From Verrucomicrobiales bacterium (lineage in GTDB: Bacteria > Verrucomicrobiota > Verrucomicrobiia > Verrucomicrobiales > Akkermansiaceae), in NCBI GenBank assembly GCA_002729295.1, contig PBTU01000129.1:1-19225 (forward strand): a stretch of 19,225 nt of DNA, written 5' to 3'. Position numbers and translations under genes: made by a program. Under the pieces are notes generated by a model that was not told where the DNA came from, made no database searches, and worked only from the letters and a program-made list of their open reading frames with translations. Below, one piece after another: positions 1 to 6,573 of this stretch (the first letter of the stretch is position 1; each line of letters begins with the position of its first letter).

Positions 1-354
1 GCCTTCATCAACTTCGGTGAGCTTGCAATCGTAAACCAGTCCGAGGTTTACAATGTCGACGGGGATTTCCGGGTCGAAGACTTGCTTCATCTGATGCCAG
101 ACCTGCTCTTCGAGAGTGGCGTCTTTGAGGCGATTTTCTTCCTCCTGTTTAGCGGCTTTCTCTTCGGGGTCAATGCCGAGGGCGTCAGTGTCATTGGAAG
201 AGATCCGCGCCAGGCCTGCGGAAGTGGCCACGGTATAGGTTCCGCCAAGTGTTTGCGTGATGACCACTGGAGTGCCCGCCGGGAGTGTGATGGTGTCTCC
301 GGAGGGAATCTGAATGGCGTCGACTTCGCGGGTAAGGCTTACTTCTTCGTGCAT
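1..354 (-). CDS. sufT: SufT-type Fe-S cluster assembly protein (DUF59/MIP18 family), C-terminus cut by window edge
   Basis: An open frame on the minus strand starts at the ATG at 352-354 and runs off the left edge after 118 codons, so the C-terminus is missing. Residues 8-50 carry the distinctive SufT N-terminal segment (REVDAIQIPSGDTITLPAG and GGTYTVAT...GLARI). A short acidic linker (about 60-80) leads into a DUF59/MIP18 domain with the signature DPEIPVDIVNLGLVYD at 94-109 and Cys110. SufT proteins are auxiliary factors for Fe-S cluster assembly or transfer, usually cytosolic and often near suf genes; whether suf genes follow here lies outside the window. The leader before the ATG (CTTACCCCAAGAACGCT) has no Shine-Dalgarno sequence. 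The hydrolase gene upstream ends 72 bases earlier in the same direction, with no terminator seen between them. Family assignment is firm; the exact client proteins are unknown. Confidence 0.9.
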   Translation of the reverse strand, partial: MHEEVSLTREVDAIQIPSGDTITLPAGTPVVITQTLGGTYTVATSAGLARISSNDTDALGIDPEEKAAKQEEENRLKDATLEEQVWHQMKQVFDPEIPVDIVNLGLVYDCKLTEVDEG

Positions 355-426
355 AGCGTTCTTGGGGTAAGATTCAACGATGCCGGTCAGTGCGCAAAGG
401 TTTATTTTGGGAAATCAATGTTGATT

Positions 427-1434
427 TTACTGCTTTTGCCTCTTCAAGCAGGAGTCATCCATCGGGACGGGTTTACCGACGCTGTCGACGGGGTGGGTAA
501 AGAGGTAGCGCCAGACTGGTTCGTGGAGATAGTTACCCTCCTTATCGGCGAGTGAGCCCTTGCGGGGGATGACGGCGCCGTGGGCGACTTTGGCGTCGTT
601 TTTGACGTCGAAGTCAGTGATGAGACGGCGGGTATTCTCGTAGGGTGGTTTGGATTTTTCAACATTTACGATGGGGCCGAATTGGTGCATGCCAAGGAGT
701 TCCCAAGATCGGCAGTAGTGATCAGCTTCCCAGCCGGAATCCTGAATGTGGGTGAATCCGAAATAGCGGTTTTTCGGCGTGGCGGAGGGGCGAGCCTGCC
801 AAGACTGGTATTGGTCGCGGGGGCCCGAGAAGGCGACGACACGGGCGACTTTTGTGTGTTTAGCAAAGCGGGCGGAGGTAGTTGAGCCATGGGAGATCCC
901 GGAAAGGATGACTTTTTCCCATAGGAGGTCGTCTTTCTTCGAGTTGAGGAATTGCACCCATTTCCCGTCTGGGTTCTTCTTGGAGAGATGCTTTACAAAG
1001 GTCAGTGCGCGACCTTTAATACTGTCGGGTTTGGCGATGGCGACGACGTTGGTGTGGTCCTCTCCGGTGGCAGCTTCAAGACGAATATTGCCGCGGCAAT
1101 GTGGGCCGACGGGCCGTTCTTTGCAGCAAAGGGAAAACCACTTGTTGGCGTAGGCAACTTGCATGGTGTGGAGTCCATATTTGTTGAGTTGATGGAAGAG
1201 CTTGGTGTTAGGGCTCATCAGCCAAATGACGAGCCGTCCGCGTGATTGAGCGCTCGTGTCGACACTGGCGTATTGCGTGTCCTGGGCTTTACCTTTCTTG
1301 TCTTTGACGAGAAATCCGATTTCAGGATATTCTTTGACCTTTGAATCGAGTTCGCTGGCGCGGGTGTTGAATTCGTGAAGTTGTGGCTTTGCAGCAAGTG
1401 GAAGAATAGCGAGAAGTGGGAGGAGTGGTTTCAT
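427..1434 (-). CDS. Secreted alpha/beta-hydrolase-like protein (resembles the BPSS1187 family)
   Basis: A protein of 335 residues. Residues 1-15 (MKPLLPLLAILPLAA) form a short signal peptide, so it is probably exported. The best catalytic clue is G-I-S-H-G at 179-183, a nucleophile-elbow (G-x-S-x-G) with Ser181 after a hydrophobic strand. Candidate acid and base partners are an Asp near 274-276 and His286 (KVAHGAVIP). Upstream strands (GRLVIWLMSP at 66-75, NVVAIAKPDS at 129-138) fit an alpha/beta-hydrolase core. Four or more cysteines (103, 104, 113, 241, 329) could form disulfides after export. It resembles the alpha/beta-fold proteins annotated as BPSS1187 family, which have no known substrate; an esterase role is inference. 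It lies immediately downstream of the remains of a polysaccharide-lyase-like gene, which hints at a former carbohydrate-use operon. The start is set by the signal peptide. Confidence 0.7.
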   Translation of the reverse strand: MKPLLPLLAILPLAAKPQLHEFNTRASELDSKVKEYPEIGFLVKDKKGKAQDTQYASVDTSAQSRGRLVIWLMSPNTKLFHQLNKYGLHTMQVAYANKWFSLCCKERPVGPHCRGNIRLEAATGEDHTNVVAIAKPDSIKGRALTFVKHLSKKNPDGKWVQFLNSKKDDLLWEKVILSGISHGSTTSARFAKHTKVARVVAFSGPRDQYQSWQARPSATPKNRYFGFTHIQDSGWEADHYCRSWELLGMHQFGPIVNVEKSKPPYENTRRLITDFDVKNDAKVAHGAVIPRKGSLADKEGNYLHEPVWRYLFTHPVDSVGKPVPMDDSCLKRQKQ

Positions 1435-1441
1435 GTGGTGA

Positions 1442-1704
1442 TCATTTTTGGGTGACTATCGGTCCAATATATTTTCGAGCGATGAAGGGTTGATCGAGGG
1501 AGGCAGCAGAGGCTCTGTCTCCCTGATAGAGATTGTTCCGGATTTTCTCAATCTTGGTTTTTTAGTTTTGCGCATTTGGAGGTCGATCTTTTCGAAGGCA
1601 AGTTTCCCATCGATCCAGCCGCGGAGGTTGCCATCGCTTTTTCCGAGCTCCTCCCTCCCATTGAGCGAAGCGATGGAGAGTAAGAAAAGAGAAGAGCAGA
1701 TCAT
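1442..1704 (-). pseudogene. Frameshifted remnant of a polysaccharide-lyase/LamG-like protein C-terminus
   Basis: A minus-strand frame opens at the ATG at 1702-1704 with MICSSLFLLSIASLNG, which looks like a signal peptide, and passes straight into SDGNLRGWIDGKLAFEK and DLQMRKTKK. This is the strand pattern (wxDGxLxFEkxdlrmRkTkKLKIEkI) of the C-terminal sheet of polysaccharide-lyase-type jelly rolls common in Verrucomicrobia and Planctomycetes. The frame then turns nonsensical and stops at 1456. One base earlier or later the expected ending resumes: KIEKIRNNLYQGD, then FIARKYIGPI, stopping at 1442-1444. Restoring a single base at the A6 run (plus-strand T run near 1558-1563) would rejoin the halves as KTKK-x-KIEKI. 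The bulk of the domain (about 150-200 residues) is absent between signal peptide and C-terminal strands, so it is both internally deleted and frameshifted. The annotation rests on remembered family pattern, not a search. Confidence 0.55.
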
Positions 1705-1756
1705 TGGAGATGTGTCACGTGGAGCCGGAGCATGATTTTCCTTATCTCGGGAACAG

Positions 1757-1787
1757 AAAAAACGGCCTCCGGAAAAACCGGAGACCG
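1757..1787 (-). terminator. Rho-independent terminator of glnII
   Basis: Read on the minus strand, CGGTCTCCGG, a TTTTT loop and CCGGAGGCCG form a 10-bp GC-rich stem (one G-T pair), followed by TTTTTTCTG. It lies about 30 bases after the glnII stop codon and isolates glnII from the remnant and hydrolase genes downstream. Confidence 0.85.
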
Positions 1788-1816
1788 CGTTTGAGAAGGT
1801 GAAACCTGAGAGTGGC

Positions 1817-2824
1817 TTACTCGACTTCCGAGATGGTCTTAAGGATGCGAGAAGCGATGGCGTAAGGATCCCCCTGAGAGTTAGGACGACGGTCTTCAAG
1901 GTAGCCCTTCCAGTCGTTCTTGGCGAAGGAGTGTGGCACACGAATGGACGCACCACGGTCGGCAATACCCCAAGAGAACTTGTCGATTGACTGGGTTTCG
2001 TGTAGGCCGGTTAGGCGCTGGTCGTTGTCAGGTCCGTAGACGGCGATGTGCTCCATGCAGTTCTTATCGAACTGAGCCATGAGCTTTTCGAAGTATTCCT
2101 TACCGCCTTCTTCACGAAGTTTTTCAGTGGAGAAGTTGGCGTGCATGCCGGAGCCGTTCCAGTCGCCTTTGAGTGGCTTGCAGTGGTAGTTCACGTCGAC
2201 AGCATACTCTTCGCAGAGACGCTCAAGAAGGAAGCGGGCAACCCAAATTTGGTCGGCGGCGCGCTTGGATCCTTTTCCGAAAACCTGAAATTCCCACTGG
2301 CCCATAGCCACTTCAGCGTTGATGCCTTCGTGGTTGATGCCGGCGTAGAGGCAGAGGTCGAGGTGCTCGTCGACGATGGCACGACCGATGTCGCCCACGT
2401 TCTTGTAGCCAACTCCGCAGTAGTATCCACCCTGAGGCTCGGGATATCCGCCTTTAGGGAATCCGAGGATGTTGCCGTCTTTTTCGAGGAAGTATTCCTG
2501 CTCAAATCCGAACCATGCGTTTTCATCGTCGAGGATGCCCGCGCGAGCGTTGGAGGGATGAGGATTGCCGTCGGGAAGCATAACTTCACACATGACGAGG
2601 ACACCGTTCTCACGGGTTCCGTCAGGATAAAGCGCGACTGGCTTGAGAATGCAGTCGGAGTCGCTTCCGTCAGCCTGCTGGGTGGAGGATCCGTCAAATC
2701 CCCACTCGGGCAGCTGCTCGAGAGTTGGGAAATCATCAAATTCCTTGATGCAGCATTTAGTACGAAGGTTTGGGACGGGCGTGTAGCCGTCCAGCCAGAT
2801 GTAATCGAGTCGGTATTTAGCCAT
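1817..2824 (-). CDS. glnII: Type II (eukaryote-like) glutamine synthetase
   Basis: Makes glutamine from glutamate, ammonia and ATP in the cytoplasm. The protein has 335 residues, normal for the decameric GSII family and far shorter than the about 470-residue GSI. Visible signatures in order: the beta-grasp motif WGFDGSST at 41-48; the metal/glutamate ligand segment FGFEQEY at 105-111; the catalytic core NHEGINAEVAMGQWEFQ at 164-180; the ATP-side motif NGSGMHAN at 223-230; NDQRLTGLHET at 267-277; ADRGASIRVP at 288-297; and EDRRPNSQGDPY at 310-321. GSII lacks the Tyr adenylylation loop of GSI, so control is expected at transcription. That fits the consensus sigma-54 promoter at 2935-2950 and the strong terminator at 1757-1787, which make this a single-gene unit. 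No Shine-Dalgarno precedes the ATG (ACCAATCAGACCA). Long open frames on the opposite strand are shadows. Confidence 0.97.
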   Translation of the reverse strand: MAKYRLDYIWLDGYTPVPNLRTKCCIKEFDDFPTLEQLPEWGFDGSSTQQADGSDSDCILKPVALYPDGTRENGVLVMCEVMLPDGNPHPSNARAGILDDENAWFGFEQEYFLEKDGNILGFPKGGYPEPQGGYYCGVGYKNVGDIGRAIVDEHLDLCLYAGINHEGINAEVAMGQWEFQVFGKGSKRAADQIWVARFLLERLCEEYAVDVNYHCKPLKGDWNGSGMHANFSTEKLREEGGKEYFEKLMAQFDKNCMEHIAVYGPDNDQRLTGLHETQSIDKFSWGIADRGASIRVPHSFAKNDWKGYLEDRRPNSQGDPYAIASRILKTISEVE

Positions 2825-2844
2825 TGGTCTGATTGGTTGCTTGA

Positions 2845-2861
2845 GAACTGTGATTCAGTTC
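2845..2861 (-). promoter_or_regulatory. Small hairpin in the glnII leader
   Basis: GAACTG-AATCA-CAGTTC on the minus strand gives a perfect 6-bp stem with a 5-base loop. It sits about 20 bases before the glnII start codon, inside the predicted 100-base untranslated leader. It could be an mRNA hairpin affecting initiation, or a dyad for a protein; no known riboswitch is recognised. Confidence 0.35.
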
Positions 2862-2934
2862 GGAAGTGTGCGGGAGGCTCAATGAAAATTGATCGTCTGG
2901 CAATTCCTTACTTACAGTTTCCCACTAAATTTTT

Positions 2935-2950
2935 AGCAATTAGCGTGCCA
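2935..2950 (-). promoter_or_regulatory. Sigma-54 (RpoN) -24/-12 promoter for glnII
   Basis: On the minus strand the sequence TGGCACG-CTAA-TTGCT matches the RpoN consensus TGGCACG-N4-TTGC(A/T) at every defined position, with the essential GG and GC separated by exactly 10 bases. It lies just after the stop codon of the kinase/phosphatase gene (which ends at 2957) and points at glnII. Transcription would start near 2925, leaving a leader of about 100 bases. RpoN promoters need an AAA+ enhancer-binding protein such as NtrC; its sites would fall inside the end of the upstream gene and none was identified. Confidence 0.8.
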
Positions 2951-2956
2951 AGTGGC

Positions 2957-4162
2957 TTAAATGCGCGAGATTTTGGCGACAATTAGGGTGGTGTCGTCGC
3001 GATCATCGTTTTCGTAAGCTCTGGAACAGAGACCCTTGGCTGTTTCAGCAAGGCTGCGATCTTCGAGGAGTTCCTCGCGGATGCTTTTTTCCCAGAGTCC
3101 GTCCATGACCCCGTCGGTGCAGAGCATGATTTCCTGGGTTTCTTCCAATTCGACAAATCCAACTTGTGGGCTGGGCTCGTGAGGGCTGCCGCCGAGCACG
3201 TCGCTGAGGACGGACTTTCGAGGGTGGTTGCGATAGGAGTATTCGGTGATCATACCGGAATTCCATTGATGCCAAGCGATGCAGTCATCTTTGGTGAGTT
3301 GCTCGACTGAGCCGTTTTTTACAAGGTAAAGCCGCGAATCGCCAATGTGGACCCAGTAAAGCCGTTCGTGCGTAATCCAGGTCATGGTGAGAGTGGCTCC
3401 CATGCCTTCGGCGTTGCCTCCCTTTTTGGCGAGATCAATCAGGTCGTGGTGCGCGTTGCGAAGGAGGTGGTCGAGAGCTTCTTCGGCTTCATCTTTTGCG
3501 GTGAGGATGGCATAAAGGCGTTCTGCTTCCCGGTGGATGCGGCTCATAAGAAGACGGGAGGCGAATTCACCGGCTTTCTTTCCACCCATGCCATCGGAGA
3601 CGGCCAGGACGAGGTGGGAGGGGTCGAGGAGGATCTCTCCGGAATCTTCGAGGTGGAGCGTTTTCTCAGGATTGACGGTGAGAGCGAGGAATGCATCGTC
3701 ATTGGCAGCGTGATATTTCCCTTGTCGAGAGAGGGCTGACCAAGTGGCTCGGAAGACTTTTCCTCGAGAGGAAGCTTTTACGGGCTCAGGTAAAACCTCC
3801 GAGAGTTCGAAGTCGATGAGGCAGAAACGTCCCAGCTGCGCCGAGTAGGTGACATTGCGAGGTTCCGGGTCGTCGTGACGTATGCCGTAAAGTTTTTCGA
3901 GTTCGTCAAACAGCGCATTGGCTTTCTCCGCCGTGATCAGGGGTGCCGGAGCGCCGCAGTTGGTGGTGACCAGCGTGAGTGTCTCGGAATCGTGATCTAA
4001 CAGCCGGGGGACATTCTCACACCCTCGATCTTCAAGGACTTTGAGGACTTTCACCTCATTCTTAAAGCGTTTGTCTCGATCGGTGCCTCGGAATTGTTTG
4101 TGGACGTGGCCTTTGAAATCAATTCGAACGAGGGAGCGAATGCCGTCTTTGAGTTCCTTCAT
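2957..4162 (-). CDS. Kinase-like domain fused to a PP2C-type protein phosphatase
   Basis: A cytosolic protein of 401 residues with no signal peptide or membrane segment. Residues 1-130 look like a compact kinase fold of the RIO/Bud32/aminoglycoside-kinase type: Lys22 (VHKQF) and Glu36 (NEVKVL) fit the ATP-holding pair; HDDPEPRN at 96-103 fits the catalytic loop (H-x-D...N); LIDFE at 115-119 fits the metal-binding DFG equivalent. Residues 145-401 form a PP2C (PPM) Ser/Thr phosphatase with ANDDAF at 153-158, SDGMGG at 189-194, GATLT at 255-259, GDSRLY at 274-279, CTDGVMDG at 348-355 and DDRDDTTLIV at 386-395. The Asp ligands for two metals are all present, so phosphatase activity is likely. Kinase activity is inference. 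The gene is separated from glnII only by the glnII promoter region and diverges from trpD. Pairing of both activities in one chain suggests a self-contained phospho-switch; its target is unknown. Confidence 0.85.
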   Translation of the reverse strand: MKELKDGIRSLVRIDFKGHVHKQFRGTDRDKRFKNEVKVLKVLEDRGCENVPRLLDHDSETLTLVTTNCGAPAPLITAEKANALFDELEKLYGIRHDDPEPRNVTYSAQLGRFCLIDFELSEVLPEPVKASSRGKVFRATWSALSRQGKYHAANDDAFLALTVNPEKTLHLEDSGEILLDPSHLVLAVSDGMGGKKAGEFASRLLMSRIHREAERLYAILTAKDEAEEALDHLLRNAHHDLIDLAKKGGNAEGMGATLTMTWITHERLYWVHIGDSRLYLVKNGSVEQLTKDDCIAWHQWNSGMITEYSYRNHPRKSVLSDVLGGSPHEPSPQVGFVELEETQEIMLCTDGVMDGLWEKSIREELLEDRSLAETAKGLCSRAYENDDRDDTTLIVAKISRI

Positions 4163-4263
4163 CTGCGATGGTGATCACGATAGTCCCATCCGGCTGACGA
4201 CCAAGTGAAAATGAAGAGTGCGAACAGCTTGGATGAACTTGAGGACTGTGATAGAACTCGGTT

Positions 4264-5313
4264 ATGGACGCGATCATTCATCATTTGGAGAACAGGGAGG
4301 AATTGCCTCCGCGGGAAGTCGCAGTGGCGGCAGATTATTTGCTCGATGAAAGCGGAGAAGTTGAAAAGAAGGCCCGTCTATTGAAAGCCCTGGCAGACAA
4401 GGGCGAGACGGCGGCGGAGATTGCCGAGTTTGTGACCGTTTTTTTGGAGAAAGCACAAACACCAGACTTTATCGATCAGTCATTTGATGGGCCAACGATT
4501 GATGTTTGTGGCACGGGTGGGGATAAGCTCGACCTATTTAATGTTTCGACTACCAGCATGTTTGTCGTTGCAGCCGCGGGAGGCGTGGTGATTAAGCACG
4601 GAAACAGAGGGATTACCTCCAAGAGTGGTGGCGCTGATGTTCTGGAGGCTCTTGGGGTTGGTATTGATCTTCCCTCAGCCCAAGTTGGTATCTGTCTGGA
4701 GCAGGCGGGAGTGGGCTTTCTTTTTGCTCCGCAATATCATCCTGCTTTTAAGGCCGTGGTGCCCGTTCGGAAATTGCTCGCGGAACAAGGGCAGCGAACA
4801 ATTTTTAATTTGATTGGCCCATTGTTAAATCCGGCTCATCCGGAATGTCAGTTGGTGGGGGTTTTTGATCGCACCTTGTGCCCCATATTCGCGGAAATTT
4901 TGCAACGTTTGGGTCGCGACAGCGCTTGGGTGGTCAATGGGGCGACAGCTGATGGCCGGGTGGTCGACGAGGTCAGTCTCATGGGGCCGACCTTGGTTTG
5001 TAAGTCAGGAAATTTCCAGAGGCAGGTGGATGAAGAGTTGCAACCTTCTGATTTTGGTCTGGAGCTCGTGCCGGCAACTGATCTTCAAGGGGGGGATGCA
5101 GCAGAGAACGCAGTGATTCTGGAAGAAATTCTCAGTGGGCGGGAACGTGGGCCCAAGCGCGACATTGTCCGTTTGAATGCGGCAGCTGCGATTGCCTGTG
5201 CGGGATTGGCTGATGATATGGGTGCTGCTTTCAGAAAGACGGGAGAAATTCTGGATAATGGGGCCGCTTTGGACCGCTTGCGAAGCCTGCAGGAATATGG
5301 AAAAAAATCCTGA
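4264..5313 (+). CDS. trpD: Anthranilate phosphoribosyltransferase (tryptophan biosynthesis)
   Basis: Joins anthranilate to PRPP to give phosphoribosylanthranilate, the second committed step to tryptophan. At 349 residues it is the usual length of monofunctional TrpD. Residues 1-70 are the small helical domain. The PRPP-binding signature CGTGGDKLDLFNVST is at 82-96, followed by KHGNRGITSKSGGADVLEALG at 111-131 (anthranilate and phosphate contacts) and NLIGPLLNP near 182-190. VVDEVSL near 234-240 supplies the metal-binding Asp-Glu pair. No other trp gene is in the window, so it stands apart from the classical operon. Upstream there are 101 bases shared divergently with the kinase/phosphatase gene; no convincing -35/-10 pair was found. 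The downstream lipoprotein gene overlaps its last 17 bases. Confidence 0.96.
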   Translation: MDAIIHHLENREELPPREVAVAADYLLDESGEVEKKARLLKALADKGETAAEIAEFVTVFLEKAQTPDFIDQSFDGPTIDVCGTGGDKLDLFNVSTTSMFVVAAAGGVVIKHGNRGITSKSGGADVLEALGVGIDLPSAQVGICLEQAGVGFLFAPQYHPAFKAVVPVRKLLAEQGQRTIFNLIGPLLNPAHPECQLVGVFDRTLCPIFAEILQRLGRDSAWVVNGATADGRVVDEVSLMGPTLVCKSGNFQRQVDEELQPSDFGLELVPATDLQGGDAAENAVILEEILSGRERGPKRDIVRLNAAAAIACAGLADDMGAAFRKTGEILDNGAALDRLRSLQEYGKKS

Positions 5314-6064
5314 TAGGATTGACTCTTTTAAAATCCCCCCGAGAAATAGAATTGTGCGGTCGATAATAAAAGGAGCTTCCGCGTTGGTGGGTGTGATGTT
5401 TGCGCTGGTGTCCTGTACCTTTCCGGCAAAGCCGACGGGGTTTCTCAAGGATCCTCCCAAGATGAAAAAAGATGAATCGACCTCTTATCAGCGAAGTTGG
5501 ACAAATCCTTCAGCCGGGCTTTCCAAATATCGTAAAGTGTATCTCGCCCCGGTGGCTCTGCATGAAGCGAGGTTACGCAACATGTCATGGAATAGCCGAA
5601 ATCTCAGCGGGCGGCAAAAGACAGATCTTCAAATGATGAGTCAATTGCTGAGGTATGAGTTTGCGACAGCATTTTCGGAATCACCTAATGGATGGCGGGT
5701 GCTTGATCAACCGGGCAAGGAAGCTGGCTCCATTGGGATTGAGCTAAATGTCGTTGAGGTGGCAACGTCTCGTCCGGTGGTTGAGCTTATCGGGATATTT
5801 ATTCCCGGTGGAGGGATTTTAAACCGTCCCTCAATGGCGATTGAAGGGAGAGTGATTGAGATGAAGAGCGGGGAAGTTCTTGCGAAGTTTGCCGACCGGG
5901 AAAAGCCGCCAACCTCACCCTTGTCGATTTCGCAATTTCAGTACTACAAGGTGCATCGCAATCTCATGCGGGATTGGGCAGGCCAGACGGTGAAGTGGAT
6001 TGAGCGAACGAATCCGAAGGAAAAAGTCTGGGATGTCCTTCCTTTCGCCTTGATTGATTTTTAG
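5297..6064 (+). CDS. DUF3313-type lipoprotein
   Basis: The chosen start (ATG at 5297-5299, preceded at close range by AGGA) gives 255 residues; the frame is open further upstream inside trpD, but only this start puts a proper signal sequence at the N-terminus. Basic residues (RNRIVRSIIK) are followed by a hydrophobic stretch ending in ALVSC, a lipobox with Cys40, so the mature protein should be lipid-anchored in an envelope membrane. After the anchor come PTGFLKDPPKM and a SKYRKVYLAPV segment, the pattern of DUF3313 lipoproteins, whose role is unknown. A late PGGG turn (IFIPGGGILNRPSM) separates two strands typical of this fold. The start lies 17 bases inside trpD, so translation is probably coupled to trpD, though no functional link to tryptophan synthesis is evident. 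Its stop is 2 bases from the stop of the convergent NTF2-like gene. Confidence 0.8.
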   Translation: MEKNPDRIDSFKIPPRNRIVRSIIKGASALVGVMFALVSCTFPAKPTGFLKDPPKMKKDESTSYQRSWTNPSAGLSKYRKVYLAPVALHEARLRNMSWNSRNLSGRQKTDLQMMSQLLRYEFATAFSESPNGWRVLDQPGKEAGSIGIELNVVEVATSRPVVELIGIFIPGGGILNRPSMAIEGRVIEMKSGEVLAKFADREKPPTSPLSISQFQYYKVHRNLMRDWAGQTVKWIERTNPKEKVWDVLPFALIDF

Positions 6065-6066
6065 GA

Positions 6067-6573
6067 TCAAAGGCCCGCTGCCGAACTTTCCCATTCAGAA
6101 GTCGCTTCGATGTGAGCGATTTTCCACTCATCATCGATCACTTCGAAATCGAGTATAATGACCCAGTCTTCCTCGGTTTTGAATTGCTGGCCGGCAGCTG
6201 CTTTGACCACGCAATCGAGTCTGACTTGCGCAGTGTCTCTTTTGAGTAGCATTTTTCGGTCGGTTTCGATGATCTCCACCCAGCTCGTCATGGTGTGGAG
6301 GAAATCGAGACGCTCAGTGATGGTGGAGATCCCTATTTCACCATCGGGGACTGGAGGGGAACCTTCGAAGCTTACGGTCTCGGTGAGAATTTCCCGGAGG
6401 ATTTCATGGCGGTTTTGCCGGTTGTCCAGCGATACCTTGCGATACTCGAAGACCTCAATAAGCGATTCGATTCGCTCGTTGATTTGCTGTTCCGGAGTGT
6501 TCTTCCACAAGAAATAGCCGCCAAAGGCGACAAGAATGGCGATGGCTGAGATGAGAATTTCTTTAGAGCTCAT
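6067..6573 (-). CDS. Membrane-anchored NTF2/SnoaL-like protein
   Basis: A protein of 168 residues. Residues 6-23 (ILISAIAILVAFGGYFLW) form one N-terminal membrane anchor, leaving about 145 residues on the outer face. The remainder alternates helices (INERIESLIEVFEYR, ERLDFLHTMTSWVEII) with a C-terminal sheet (AQVRLDCVVKAA, EEDWVIILDFEVIDDEWKIAHIEA), the order of the NTF2-like/SnoaL cone fold. That fold is used for ligand binding or as a protein-binding scaffold; no catalytic residues stand out. Its ATG directly follows the rlmI stop (TGAATG), so the two genes should be translated together. It converges with the DUF3313 lipoprotein gene with 2 bases between stops. Fold call is by pattern and moderate; function unknown. 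Confidence 0.65.
   Translation of the reverse strand: MSSKEILISAIAILVAFGGYFLWKNTPEQQINERIESLIEVFEYRKVSLDNRQNRHEILREILTETVSFEGSPPVPDGEIGISTITERLDFLHTMTSWVEIIETDRKMLLKRDTAQVRLDCVVKAAAGQQFKTEEDWVIILDFEVIDDEWKIAHIEATSEWESSAAGL

Noticed and set aside
1448..1735. Plus-strand frame of 95 residues between the hydrolase and glnII genes
   Set aside because: The minus strand carries recognisable lyase-like residues across two frames; the plus frame shows none.
2048..2986. Plus-strand open frame of 312 residues
   Set aside because: Lies opposite glnII, whose motifs are unmistakable; the frame is open only through codon bias.
4163..4263. Possible sigma-70 promoter for trpD (TTGGAT, 17 bases, TAGAAC)
   Set aside because: Only 3 of 6 and 4 of 6 matches; not better than chance in a 101-base gap.
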